From an uncultured Opitutia bacterium (GTDB taxonomy: Bacteria > Verrucomicrobiota > Verrucomicrobiia > Opitutales > UBA953), in the NCBI GenBank assembly GCA_903860195.1, contig CAIOPO010000039.1, forward strand, positions 1-35,051: a stretch of 35,051 nucleotides of DNA, read 5' to 3'. Position numbers and translations under genes: made by a program. Numbering within the stretch: the stretch's first letter is position 1; each line of letters begins with the position of its first letter. This document shows positions 10,621 through 21,001 of this stretch, piece by piece. The notes beneath the pieces are model-generated. The model was not told the DNA's origin, did not search any database, and saw only the letters and a list, made by a program, of their open reading frames with translations.

Positions 10621-10654
10621 GCCGCCCTGAGCCTGCCAAAAGAGCGGGCTGCGC

Positions 10655-11509
<855 letters not shown>

Positions 11510-11568
11510 ACTCGGACCCGCTCCGGCACGGACCAGGCGGAGGAGTCCTCGCTCAATCGGCACGGAAC

Positions 11569-11584
11569 GCCCTGCTCGCAGGGC
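11569..11584. repeat. Hairpin after purU, no T-tract
   Basis: GCCCTG-CTCG-CAGGGC. Confidence 0.45.
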
Positions 11585-11637
11585 AAGTTATTGGCGGGCA
11601 AAGGTGTCGGAACCGGGGCCGTTAGGACTCGCCCTTC

Positions 11638-11666
11638 CGTAAGACATTCTTCTAATGAGTCTTACG
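11638..11666. promoter_or_regulatory. Inverted repeat upstream of pta, candidate operator
   Basis: CGTAAGAC-N13-GTCTTACG, perfect 8-bp arms; spacer contains TCTAAT (-10-like). Confidence 0.45.
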
Positions 11667-11688
11667 AACCGACCCGCCACGCAAGACC

Positions 11689-12744
11689 ATGCCGCTCATC
11701 TCCCGACTTTCCGCCCGGCTCCAGAACCACCCCAAGCGCGTCATCTTCGCCGAAGGCGCCGACCCGCGCGTGATCCAGGCGGCCCGTCAGTTCGCCACCA
11801 AGAAGCTCGGAGTGCCCGTGCTGCTGGGAGACCGGCAGCGCATCAAGCTCAACGCGGCCCGGCTGAACGTCCGCCTGGATGACATCCGCATCCTGGAGCC
11901 GGAACGGAGCGACGAACTCAAGGGCTTCGCCGAGAAGCTCGAGTCGATCCAGAAATACGGCGGCACCAACCTTCAGGGAGACCCGAAGGAGCTGGCCCTC
12001 AATCCGAACTACTTCGCATGCCTCATGGTGGCCACCGGGGGCGCCGACGCCCTCATCTCCGGGGCCACGACGCACGCGGCCTCCGGACTGCGCGCCGTGC
12101 TCCAGACCATGCCGCGCCAGTCCGGCGTGGAGACCGTGTCCTCGATGCAGATCCTTGAGTCCGAAGAGGGCCGCTTCGGTCACGAAGGCGTGCTCTTCCT
12201 CGCCGACTGCGGGGTGATTCCCGAGCCCACCTCCGCGCAGCTGGCGGACATCGCGGTCACGACCGCGGGCCTGGCGGGACACCTGACCAACTCCCGTCCG
12301 AAGGTGGCGCTGCTGGCGTTCACGACGCACGCCTCCAATCCCCGGCTGGACTCGGTCAAACGCGTCCAGGCAGCGACCGAACTGGCCCGACGCAAGGCGC
12401 GCGAACTCTCGATCGTCTGCGACATCGACGGCGAGATGCAGGCCGACGCGGCCATCAATCCCTTCGCCGCCCAGTCCAAGGAGGTCGCAGGAGCGGTGGC
12501 CGGACGCGCCAGCGTGCTGGTCTTCCCCGACCTCAACTCCGGCAACATCGCCTCCAAGCTCGCCCAGCACATCGCCGACATCCCGGCCTACGGCCAGATC
12601 CTGACGGGGCTGGAGCGCCCGGCCGCCGAGATCTCGCGCGGCGCCAGCGCCCATGACATCTTCGGGACCGCGGTCATCGTCGCCTCACAGGCCGTCGACC
12701 GGGCCTACCTCTACCCTTCCGCGACGGAAACGGGGAAGGCCTGA
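11689..12744 (+). CDS. pta: Phosphate acetyltransferase, catalytic (PTA_PTB) domain only
   Basis: RVIFAEGADPRVIQAA, GGADALISGATTHAASGLRAVLQ, LTNSRPKVALLAFTTHAS, VLVFPDLNSGNIASKL: phosphotransacetylase motifs. Confidence 0.93.
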   Translation: MPLISRLSARLQNHPKRVIFAEGADPRVIQAARQFATKKLGVPVLLGDRQRIKLNAARLNVRLDDIRILEPERSDELKGFAEKLESIQKYGGTNLQGDPKELALNPNYFACLMVATGGADALISGATTHAASGLRAVLQTMPRQSGVETVSSMQILESEEGRFGHEGVLFLADCGVIPEPTSAQLADIAVTTAGLAGHLTNSRPKVALLAFTTHASNPRLDSVKRVQAATELARRKARELSIVCDIDGEMQADAAINPFAAQSKEVAGAVAGRASVLVFPDLNSGNIASKLAQHIADIPAYGQILTGLERPAAEISRGASAHDIFGTAVIVASQAVDRAYLYPSATETGKA

Positions 12745-12746
12745 AC

Positions 12747-13892
12747 ATGGCCTCGAAGCGCAGGTTCGCCGAGAACGTGCCCGGGCTGCTGTCGCGCCCG
12801 ATGAACCGCGACACGCGCCGCATCTTCGTGGCGGCCACGCGGATGAACGACGGCAAGACGACGGCCTGCCTGGGCCTGACGGCCGCGCTGCGCTCGATGG
12901 GGCTGCACGTCGGCTACATCAAGCCGATCGCGCAGCGGGTGGTGCAGTCGGGCGACGACCAGGTCGACGAGGACACGCTGCTGATCAACGGACTGTTCGA
13001 CCTCGACGTGCCCATCGCCGCGATGTCGCCCGTCGCCATCGGACCCGACTTCACCAAGCAGTACCTGGAGAACCCCTCCGAGATCGGCCCGCAGATCACC
13101 GACCGGATCTGCCGCGCGTTCGACCGCACGGCCTACGGGAAGGACGTGGTGGTGGTCGAGGGCTCCGGCCATGCCGGGGTGGGATCGGTGTTCGGAGCCT
13201 CGAACGCCGACAATGCGCGCGTGCTCGGCTCCAAGGCGCTGCTCGTCGCCGCCGGCGGCATCGGCAAGCCGGTGGATGAGATCGCGCTCAACAAGGCGCT
13301 CTTCGACCAGGCGGGGGTCCAGGTGATCGGCGCCATCCTCAACAAGGTGATGCCGGACAAGCTGGAGTTCATCCGGGACTTCGCCGGGCGCGGACTCAAA
13401 AGGCTCGGCGTGCCGCTGCTGGGCGTGGTGCCGCTGCAGGAGACCCTCGCCTACCCCAATCTCGACCAGGTCGCCGAGGAGACGCGCGCGCGCTGGATTC
13501 ACCGCCCGCCGGGCCTGCGGCGGGTCAGGCGGGTGATCATCGGCGCGATGTCCGCCCGGCGCGCGGCGGAATACCTCAGGACGGCGGGCACGCTCGTCAT
13601 CGTCCCCGGAGACCGCGAGGACCTGCTCGAGGCGCTGGTGGCCGACGCCGGAGTCCGCGGGCTGGCCGGCGTGATCCTCTCGAACGGACTGCTGCCCGGC
13701 GAGGAGACGCTCCGGAGGCTCAAGGAGGCCGGCCTGGCCCTCGCCTCCGCCGAGACGGAATCCTTCGCGGTCACCGCCCGGATCAACAACATGACGGTCA
13801 AGACGATGAGCCAGGACTCCGACAAGATCCCGATCATCGAGAGGATGATCCGGGAGTCGGTCGACATCCCGTCGCTGCTCCGCTCGCTCTAA
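12747..13892 (+). CDS. P-loop (AAA_26/BioD-like) plus DRTGG-domain protein, homologous to the N-terminal half of long Pta
   Basis: RRIFVAATRMNDGKTTACLGLTAAL P-loop, VVEGSGHAGVGSVFGASNADNARVL, VIVPGDREDLLEAL DRTGG-type motif; 2 nt after pta. Confidence 0.85.
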   Translation: MASKRRFAENVPGLLSRPMNRDTRRIFVAATRMNDGKTTACLGLTAALRSMGLHVGYIKPIAQRVVQSGDDQVDEDTLLINGLFDLDVPIAAMSPVAIGPDFTKQYLENPSEIGPQITDRICRAFDRTAYGKDVVVVEGSGHAGVGSVFGASNADNARVLGSKALLVAAGGIGKPVDEIALNKALFDQAGVQVIGAILNKVMPDKLEFIRDFAGRGLKRLGVPLLGVVPLQETLAYPNLDQVAEETRARWIHRPPGLRRVRRVIIGAMSARRAAEYLRTAGTLVIVPGDREDLLEALVADAGVRGLAGVILSNGLLPGEETLRRLKEAGLALASAETESFAVTARINNMTVKTMSQDSDKIPIIERMIRESVDIPSLLRSL

Positions 13893-14860
13893 AGCGGACG
13901 CAGCACCTCCGCGAGCCGGGTGAAGTGCCCCTCCTCGAACCCGGCGGCCTGCTTCAGCATGCGGTCACGGGCGAGCGGATTGGGCTCGGCGGCCGCGGCA
14001 CGCCGCGCCTCCGCGGGGATCACTCCCCTCAGCCAAGGCCAGACGGCGCCCACGGGCACGGGATGATCGCTGCCGTGCAGGAAACGGTCGCGGTGCCGGC
14101 ATGCGAGGATGTCGCGCAGGACGGCGCTCCGGACGGGGCTGTTCAGCGCGCTGGTGTCGGCATGGAGACGGGGGAACTCGTCCATCATCGCGAGGAGCTC
14201 CCGGAAGTGGCCGCGGCTCCAGGGGATGCTCGAACTGGCGCCGTGCGCGGCGATCACCTTCATGCCGAGCTCGAGGGGCCGGCGCAGGATCCGGGGATCC
14301 TCAAGGGCGCGGTTGAACACGGGGACGGTGAGTTCGCCGCCGGTGTGTGAAAGCAGCGGCAGACCGCTTGCGGCCATCTTCTCCCAGAACGGCCGGTACT
14401 GCGGCAGGGAGCAGTCGACGTTCTGGCAGTTGGGCAGGAGCTTCAGCGCACGTGCGCCGAGCGAAAGGCAGCGCTCCAGCTCCTCCATCGCGCCGGGACG
14501 GCCGGGATGGATGGAGACGGCGGGCAGGAAGGCGGGGTTGCGACGACAGACGGCGAACAGATGGTCGTTGGGCACATGGAAGGACCCGAAGTCGGCGCGA
14601 CGGCCGTCATCATGGTAGACCTCGTCCTGGGCGAGCAGCAAAGCGCGGTCCAGGCCGCTGCCGGCCAGCATCGCAACGATGGAACGTTCGTATTCCTCAT
14701 CGAAGTCACGATGGTCGGCCTGCACGCGAAGGCCCGCCTCGCTCACCATGGCGCGGGCCAGCACGCGATGCCAGAGGCCGTCGAGTCTCAGCCAGCAGCC
14801 GCTGCCGGCGCCGCCGTTGCCCACGAGGTGGACGTGGCAGTCGTGGGTGAGGGCCGGCAC
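13889..14860 (-). CDS. Amidohydrolase family 2 (TIM-barrel metal-dependent hydrolase)
   Basis: HDCHVHLVG metal-binding N-terminus, LPLLSHTGGE, VIAAHGASS, FLHGSDHPVP. Confidence 0.8.
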   Translation of the reverse strand: MPALTHDCHVHLVGNGGAGSGCWLRLDGLWHRVLARAMVSEAGLRVQADHRDFDEEYERSIVAMLAGSGLDRALLLAQDEVYHDDGRRADFGSFHVPNDHLFAVCRRNPAFLPAVSIHPGRPGAMEELERCLSLGARALKLLPNCQNVDCSLPQYRPFWEKMAASGLPLLSHTGGELTVPVFNRALEDPRILRRPLELGMKVIAAHGASSSIPWSRGHFRELLAMMDEFPRLHADTSALNSPVRSAVLRDILACRHRDRFLHGSDHPVPVGAVWPWLRGVIPAEARRAAAAEPNPLARDRMLKQAAGFEEGHFTRLAEVLRPL

Positions 14861-17326
14861 TCAGCGGCCCTCCTTGCCGGAGAGTCTTCCGTAGACCCAG
14901 GCGACGGCGAAGAAGGCCGCCGCGAGGGCGGCGCAGGCCAGCACGCGGCCGAGGAGGTCGGTGACGTCATGGATCACGATGCGTAAGGTGACGAAAGCCA
15001 GCCCGACGAGGCCGACCATGCGCAGGGCGCGGGTGGACATGAGGTGTCCGACGAGGAAGGTCAGCATCGCCGCCACCGCCCAGCCAAGCGAAGCTGCGGC
15101 CCCGGGGAGGTCACGGAGCAGATGGAACGACGCCAGCAGCCAGAAGGAAGGCAGCAAGGCCCGCTGCGCCGCACCCCATTCACCGCTGGCCCCGGTAGAC
15201 AGGGCGATGAAACGCAGGTGCAGCGCCAGACCGACAAGCAGCACGCAGGCATGAAGGGCGTAAGGTGCGCCGAAGGACGTCTTCGGGGCGGCGGAACCCA
15301 GGAGGTCCTGCAAGAAGACCAGCAGCTGGACGAAGGCCCCGAGCACGGCACCCCATGACAGCATCGAAAGCTCGCCGCCGACTGATGCGGACGCAGAGCC
15401 GCGTCGAGTCATCCCATGGACGAACGGATGCGCCGCAGCCAATGCGACGCCGGCGCAAGCCCAGGAAAGTCCGATACGCCACGCGGCCGCCGCCTGCAGT
15501 CCGTCAGTGAGATGCCAGGCGCAAAGGAAGGAGAGGTAGCCGGCCAACATGGCGATGACGTGTCGGACGACCGCATGCGCCCCCTTCAACGCTCCCATGA
15601 CGAGGGCGGAAAGCGCCAGGACGATCAGCAGGCCGGACCAAAGCGCAGGCTCACGGTGGGATGAGCTCTGCGCCAATTCACCCCAGAAGGTGAGAATGAC
15701 CACGCTCCACAGCAAGGCGGGGACGGCGGCGAGCCGAAGCGCGGTCGACGGGAGGGCAAGACTCACCGCCAGTGCGATGAGCCACGGAACGAAGGTGAGG
15801 GAGCCGGGCTGACCGTCCTCCGTCACCAGCAGCACCAGGGCCATGGAAAGCCCACCGCAGACGGAAAGGAACGAGGCGCCGGCATAGGCGCCACGCTCCT
15901 TCTCACGCGCACCGAGAAGCACGGCGAACAGCGCGACGACGATCAGTCCGACCCAAGGTCGCGAAGGAGGGTGGACGGAGTAGGCATGGACGGAGTAGCT
16001 GAGCGCGGCGACCATCACGAAGGCCTCACTCGCCCACCGGAGCACGGAAGAAGCACTGCGGGACGCGGCCGCCAGGCTGAGTCCGCCCGCAAGGAACCAG
16101 GCAAGCCAGTCGAGACGCTGACCGTCAAGCAGCCAGGCGCCGCCGGCGGCCGCCAACCCCAAGGCGAAGGAGAGGAAGGACGAGGCGGCGACCGGCGAGA
16201 CACCCCTCTCCAAGAGGTACGCGACGCCCGCCACGCCCGCGCAAATGAAGGCCCAGACGGGACGTTCCGGCCGGCCGGAGGCGTGATTCAGCAAGGCCGT
16301 GGCCGGCAGCACGAAGGAGGCGAGCGAGAACGCGAGGCGTTCTCCTTCGGCGTGGAAATGACCGCGGCCGCGCACGAGACGCTCAGCACCCCAGTTGAAG
16401 GCGAAGGCAAGGGAGGCGGCGATGGCCACGGAGGTCGGCTCCAATCCTCCCCTCAGGAGTGCGAGTTGCGAACCGACGAGTCCGATGGCCGCGGCGGAGA
16501 ACCAGCCGGCGCGCAAAAGGAAGATCGCGCCCAGCAAGGCCACGCAGGCGACGGCCGAGCCTGACACGACGGGCGAACCAGGCAGCTCCTTGACGCCGAA
16601 GACCAGGCTGGCGGCGGAAAAGCCGGTGGCCAGCTGGGCCAGCAGGCGGTCCGACCTGGAAAGCGCGAGCCATGCGACCGCGGCGGCGGTCACAAGCTGG
16701 ACGAACACGCCCAAGGTCGGCGAATCCACGACGCGCAGCCGATCGAGCCCCTGAGAGGCCCAGGCGGAAAAATGCAGCACCGAAGCCCCCACGGCGGCCA
16801 CGACCCGCCCGAGGTCCGGACGACGCCGAGCAAGGTTGAGTCCGCCCACGAGAAGCGCCGCGCCCAGCAGCACGACTTGGGCGAGACGCAGCCAGGGGGG
16901 AAGTTCGGAGGTGAGGTTCAGCCAGATTCCCAGGAAGACGACGGCCGCCACGCCCACCAGTCCGCCGATGCGCGCCGCCCACCAGGCTCCGAGCGCGCTC
17001 TCTCCGGCAAGTCCGACGGGCGGCAGGACGCCCATCTCGCGAAGACGGACGACGAGAGGCGACGGCGCTTCCGGCAGAGGCGGCTTGCGGGGTGGCAAGG
17101 GCGGCGGCGTAGCGAGCGGAGCGGCCGCAGGCGCAGGCTGCACGACGGCAGGCGACGCCTCGGCGGCAGGCCGGGGAGTCTGAACGGGAGTCCGTGACCT
17201 GAGCTCTTCGACCTGCTTGCCCAGCCGCTGAACTCTGACCAAGAGGTAGACGAGCAGCACGGGCACCGAGACGATGGCCAGCGAAAGCAGCAGCTCGAGC
17301 ATTTGGGCCAGTTCGCGGGGCAGCAT
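14861..17326 (-). CDS. DUF2339-like large multi-pass membrane protein
   Basis: 821 aa; N-terminal TM, proline-rich linker (LATPPPLPPRKPPLPEAP), GLVGVAAVVFLGIWL and many TM helices, as in the DUF2339 family. Confidence 0.75.
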   Translation of the reverse strand: MLPRELAQMLELLLSLAIVSVPVLLVYLLVRVQRLGKQVEELRSRTPVQTPRPAAEASPAVVQPAPAAAPLATPPPLPPRKPPLPEAPSPLVVRLREMGVLPPVGLAGESALGAWWAARIGGLVGVAAVVFLGIWLNLTSELPPWLRLAQVVLLGAALLVGGLNLARRRPDLGRVVAAVGASVLHFSAWASQGLDRLRVVDSPTLGVFVQLVTAAAVAWLALSRSDRLLAQLATGFSAASLVFGVKELPGSPVVSGSAVACVALLGAIFLLRAGWFSAAAIGLVGSQLALLRGGLEPTSVAIAASLAFAFNWGAERLVRGRGHFHAEGERLAFSLASFVLPATALLNHASGRPERPVWAFICAGVAGVAYLLERGVSPVAASSFLSFALGLAAAGGAWLLDGQRLDWLAWFLAGGLSLAAASRSASSVLRWASEAFVMVAALSYSVHAYSVHPPSRPWVGLIVVALFAVLLGAREKERGAYAGASFLSVCGGLSMALVLLVTEDGQPGSLTFVPWLIALAVSLALPSTALRLAAVPALLWSVVILTFWGELAQSSSHREPALWSGLLIVLALSALVMGALKGAHAVVRHVIAMLAGYLSFLCAWHLTDGLQAAAAWRIGLSWACAGVALAAAHPFVHGMTRRGSASASVGGELSMLSWGAVLGAFVQLLVFLQDLLGSAAPKTSFGAPYALHACVLLVGLALHLRFIALSTGASGEWGAAQRALLPSFWLLASFHLLRDLPGAAASLGWAVAAMLTFLVGHLMSTRALRMVGLVGLAFVTLRIVIHDVTDLLGRVLACAALAAAFFAVAWVYGRLSGKEGR

Positions 17327-17374
17327 GAACGCAACCTAGGCGGTGCCGACCGCGGCTTCAACCAGCGATTCAGA

Positions 17375-18529
17375 TCAGAGCATGCGCTGCCCGCCCAGCC
17401 AGACCTGCTCCGCCCGGGGAATCGCGCGGGACCCATCCCAGCTGAACGCAAAGATATCCGCCCTTGCGCCCGGCTTCAGCTCACCCCTGCCCTTCGCCCA
17501 CCTGCCCGGATTGCGCGTGGCTAGCTTGAGCGCATCGGAGAGGGAAAGGCCGGCCTGATGCACGAGCACAGGGATAGCAGCAATGAGCGGCAGGGCCGCA
17601 CCGGCGAGATAGTTGCCGGTGCCGTCGTCGAGGCCGAGGAAGCCGTCCTCACGCAGGATGACCTTGCCGCCGACCGGAGTCACGTGGCGCCCCGCCGGCA
17701 TCCCGCCGAGGGCCACGGTGTCGGAAACGACCAGCGAGCGGTCGAGCCCCTTGGCCCGCAGCATGGTCTTCAACGCCGGGGGAACGAGGTGGTGCCCGTC
17801 GGCGATGAACATCGCGGTCAGGGCGTCATCCGCCAGCTGCGGCCAGAGCACGTTGCGCCGGCGGTCCAAGGTCGCGCTGCAGCCGTTGCCCAGGTGGGTC
17901 GACAGACGCGCCCCCGCCGCCACCGCGGCCGCCAGGGCGGCCTCGTCGGCCGAGGTGTGCCCGATCGAGACGGCGACGCCCGCAGCCGTGAGATGGCGGA
18001 CGTATTCCGGCGCCTCCGGCCAGTGGGGCGAAAGAGTCACAAGGGTGACGAGTCCGCCCGCGGCCTCCTGCCACCGGCCGAACTCCGCGACGGACGGAGG
18101 ACGCACGTGCGCGGCCGGATGCGCGCCCCGCGGCCCGTCCTCCGGAGCGATGTGCGGCCCCTCGACATGGACTCCGACGATCATCCTTGCCGCGACCGGA
18201 TCCGCCTTCACCGCTTCATGGATGGAGCGCAGGCAGCGGATCATCGCGTCCTCCGCCTGGGTGATGACGGTGGGCAGGAAGGTCGTCACGCCCACCTTGA
18301 GCATCTCAAGGCAAAGACGTGAGACTTCGGCCGGAGAAGGCTGCGACGCGTTCACGTCCTGACCCATATAACCGTTGACCTGCAGGTCCACGAGCCCGGG
18401 CGCGATCCACTGCTTCTCGCCGTGAGGCTCCTCGCGGACGGAACGGATGAGACCGTCGGCAATCTCGACGGCGACCGGGCGTGATGTCGCCGGATCGAGT
18501 CCGCGGACGGTCTGGACGGCGCCTGACAT
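17375..18529 (-). CDS. nagA: N-acetylglucosamine-6-phosphate deacetylase
   Basis: APGLVDLQVNGYMGQDVN, HVEGPHIAPEDGPRGAH, STHLGNGCSATLDRR, IADGHHL: NagA-like amidohydrolase motifs; next to nagB. Confidence 0.88.
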   Translation of the reverse strand: MSGAVQTVRGLDPATSRPVAVEIADGLIRSVREEPHGEKQWIAPGLVDLQVNGYMGQDVNASQPSPAEVSRLCLEMLKVGVTTFLPTVITQAEDAMIRCLRSIHEAVKADPVAARMIVGVHVEGPHIAPEDGPRGAHPAAHVRPPSVAEFGRWQEAAGGLVTLVTLSPHWPEAPEYVRHLTAAGVAVSIGHTSADEAALAAAVAAGARLSTHLGNGCSATLDRRRNVLWPQLADDALTAMFIADGHHLVPPALKTMLRAKGLDRSLVVSDTVALGGMPAGRHVTPVGGKVILREDGFLGLDDGTGNYLAGAALPLIAAIPVLVHQAGLSLSDALKLATRNPGRWAKGRGELKPGARADIFAFSWDGSRAIPRAEQVWLGGQRML

Positions 18530-18530
18530 G

Positions 18531-19286
18531 TCAGCCTTGGGCGGGCGGCCGGGCGAGCGTGGAAGCGGAAGTCACGTCCAGATGAAGCGTGCAGTCGGCA
18601 TGACCGCGCACCACCGAGGCCGGACAGTGCGGGGTCACGGGGCCTTCGACCGTCGCCTTCACCGCGGCCGCCTTGCGCTGGTCGGGCACGGAGAGGATGA
18701 TCTTCTTCGCACGCATGATCTCGCGGATGGACATCGAGATGGCCTGCTTCGGCACGTCGTTCATGGTCGGGAACCAGCCCTCGCCGAACTGCTGCCGCCG
18801 GCAGGCTTCGTCGAGGTCGACCACCAGATAAGGGCGCGTGGTCTCGAAGTCGGCGGGCGGATCATTGAAGGCGAGGTGCGAGTTCTCGCCGATGCCGGCG
18901 AAGCAGACCTCGATCGTGGTACGGGAAATCAGCCCGGACAGCCGGTCGAGCTCGGCGCGCAGATCGCGGGCGTCACCGTTGACCGGAATGAACTCCGGAC
19001 GGGCGGGCAGGAGGTCGACGAACCTCTCCCGCAGGTATTTGCGGAAGCTGGCGCCGTGTGACTCGGGCAGACCGACGTATTCGTCCAGGTGGAAGGCCGT
19101 GACCCGCGACCAGTCGATGCCCGGGGCCTTCACGAGGGCCTTGAGCGTCTCGAACTGGCTGGCGCCGGTGGCGACGATGATGCTCACGCGCTCCCGGGCG
19201 GCCAGCGCGCGGCGGATGACGTCCGCGCCTTCGGCGGCGGCGGCGGCGCCCATGGCGGATGAATCCTTATGGATGCTGATCTTCAT
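18531..19286 (-). CDS. nagB: Glucosamine-6-phosphate deaminase family protein
   Basis: [62 protein letters not shown]; start [10 protein letters not shown]. Confidence 0.9.
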   Translation of the reverse strand: MKISIHKDSSAMGAAAAAEGADVIRRALAARERVSIIVATGASQFETLKALVKAPGIDWSRVTAFHLDEYVGLPESHGASFRKYLRERFVDLLPARPEFIPVNGDARDLRAELDRLSGLISRTTIEVCFAGIGENSHLAFNDPPADFETTRPYLVVDLDEACRRQQFGEGWFPTMNDVPKQAISMSIREIMRAKKIILSVPDQRKAAAVKATVEGPVTPHCPASVVRGHADCTLHLDVTSASTLARPPAQG

Positions 19287-19432
19287 GGCGGGGTGACGCC
19301 ACACTGGCCCAGACCTCCCCGCACGGGCAAGCGTGGAAGGACCGTGAAGTCCGGCCGAAGGACCCGTCCCTCAGCATTTCCTCCCAAGGGATGCGGATTG
19401 AACTGGCAGCCCCGACGAGGTTCCCCGAACGC

Positions 19433-20956
19433 ATGCTTTCCGTCATCCGTTCGGGCGCGCTGGTCGGCGTCGAGGCCCTGCCGGTCGAGGTCGAGGTCAA
19501 CTCCGGCGAGATCGGCGAATACGGCCTCTGGCTGGTCGGCCTGCCCGACGCCGCCGTGAAGGAGTCCGAGGACCGCGTGACGTCCGCGCTCCAGAACGCG
19601 GGGCTGCGTCTGCCTGAGACGCGAACGACGATCAACTTGGCGCCGGGCGACCTGCGCAAGGAGGGAGCGTTCTACGACCTGCCCATCGCGCTCGGTCTGG
19701 CCGCGGCCACGGGACAGCTCGACCGACGGAGGCTGGCCCAATACCTGATCGCCGGAGAGCTCGGCCTCAGCGGAGGCACGCGGCCCGTCCGCGGCGGGGT
19801 GGCGTTCGCCCTGCTCGCGCGACGACTGGGACTCAAGGGAGTCGTACTGCCGCGCGCCTCGGCCGTGGAGGCCGCGCTCGTCCCGGGAGTCGAGGCTTTC
19901 GCCGCCGACTCGCTCGACGCCGCCCGGCGCTTCCTCAACGGCGACCCCGCCTTCTCGCCGCTGCCGCCGTCCCCCGCGGTCCCGCCGACGCCGTCCGGCG
20001 AACTGCCGGACTTCTCCGAGGTCAAAGGCCAGCTCGCGGTGCGCCGGGCGGTCGAGGTCGCCGCGGCCGGCGGACACAACCTGCTGCTCATCGGACCGCC
20101 GGGCTCCGGAAAATCGCTCATCGCCAAACGCATTCCGACCGTGCTGCCGGAACCCGACGCCGAGGAACGACTGGAGATCCTTTCCGTGCACTCGGCCGCG
20201 GGCACGTGCCCTTCCACGGACGCCCGCGCCTGGTCACGTCCGTTCCGCTCGCCCCACCACACGATCAGCGACATCGGGCTGGTCGGCGGCGGCAGCATGC
20301 CGGGCCCGGGCGAAGTCTCCCTGGCGCATCGCGGCGTGCTCTTCCTCGACGAGCTGCCGGAGTTCAGGCGCTCGGCCCTCGAAGTGCTGCGCCAGCCGCT
20401 TGAAGACGGGCAGGTGACGGTCTCACGCGCGGCGGCGAAGGTCACCCTGCCCTCGCGCATCATGCTGGTGGCGGCGATGAACCCCTGCCCCTGCGGCCAC
20501 CTCGGCGACCGCATGCGGGAGTGCCGCTGCTCGCCCGCGCAGGTGAGGCGGTACCGGTCCCGGGTCTCCGGTCCGCTCCTCGACCGCATCGACGTCCAGG
20601 TGGAGGCCCCGGCGCTCACCATCGATGAGCTGAGATCCGCCGCGCCCGGAGAGGCGTCGTCCGAGATGCGCGCGAGGATCGAGGCCGCCCGCGCGATCCA
20701 ACGTCGCCGTTTCGCCGGGCGGCCGGGCGGGTGCAACGCGGTGCTCGGCGGCCGCGACCTGCGTGAGCATTGCGCCTTGGAGCGGGCACAAGGGGACCTG
20801 CTGCAGCAGGCGATGGAGAAGCTCGGGCTTTCAGCCCGGGCCTACGACCGCATCCTGCGCGTCGCCCGCACGGTGGCGGACCTCTCAGGGACGGAAAGGA
20901 TCGCGACCGCCCATCTGCTCGAGGCCATCCACTACCGCTCGCTCGACCGGGGCTGA
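19433..20956 (+). CDS. comM: YifB/ComM-family Mg-chelatase-like AAA ATPase
   Basis: [88 protein letters not shown]. Confidence 0.94.
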   Translation: MLSVIRSGALVGVEALPVEVEVNSGEIGEYGLWLVGLPDAAVKESEDRVTSALQNAGLRLPETRTTINLAPGDLRKEGAFYDLPIALGLAAATGQLDRRRLAQYLIAGELGLSGGTRPVRGGVAFALLARRLGLKGVVLPRASAVEAALVPGVEAFAADSLDAARRFLNGDPAFSPLPPSPAVPPTPSGELPDFSEVKGQLAVRRAVEVAAAGGHNLLLIGPPGSGKSLIAKRIPTVLPEPDAEERLEILSVHSAAGTCPSTDARAWSRPFRSPHHTISDIGLVGGGSMPGPGEVSLAHRGVLFLDELPEFRRSALEVLRQPLEDGQVTVSRAAAKVTLPSRIMLVAAMNPCPCGHLGDRMRECRCSPAQVRRYRSRVSGPLLDRIDVQVEAPALTIDELRSAAPGEASSEMRARIEAARAIQRRRFAGRPGGCNAVLGGRDLREHCALERAQGDLLQQAMEKLGLSARAYDRILRVARTVADLSGTERIATAHLLEAIHYRSLDRG

Positions 20957-21001
20957 AAAACGCTCGCCGACCCCGCGCGGGCAGGTTCATATGACGGCCC
21001 C

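Noticed and set aside
11540-11590. Possible sigma-54 promoter (GGCACGG...) upstream of pta
   Set aside because: GG/GC spacing does not fit the -24/-12 consensus.
15971-16564. 197-aa plus ORF opposite the DUF2339-like gene
   Set aside because: Charged low-complexity shadow of a multi-TM protein; no start context or homology seen.
19672-20736. 354-aa minus-strand ORF opposite comM
   Set aside because: Antisense shadow frame; comM motifs are unambiguous.
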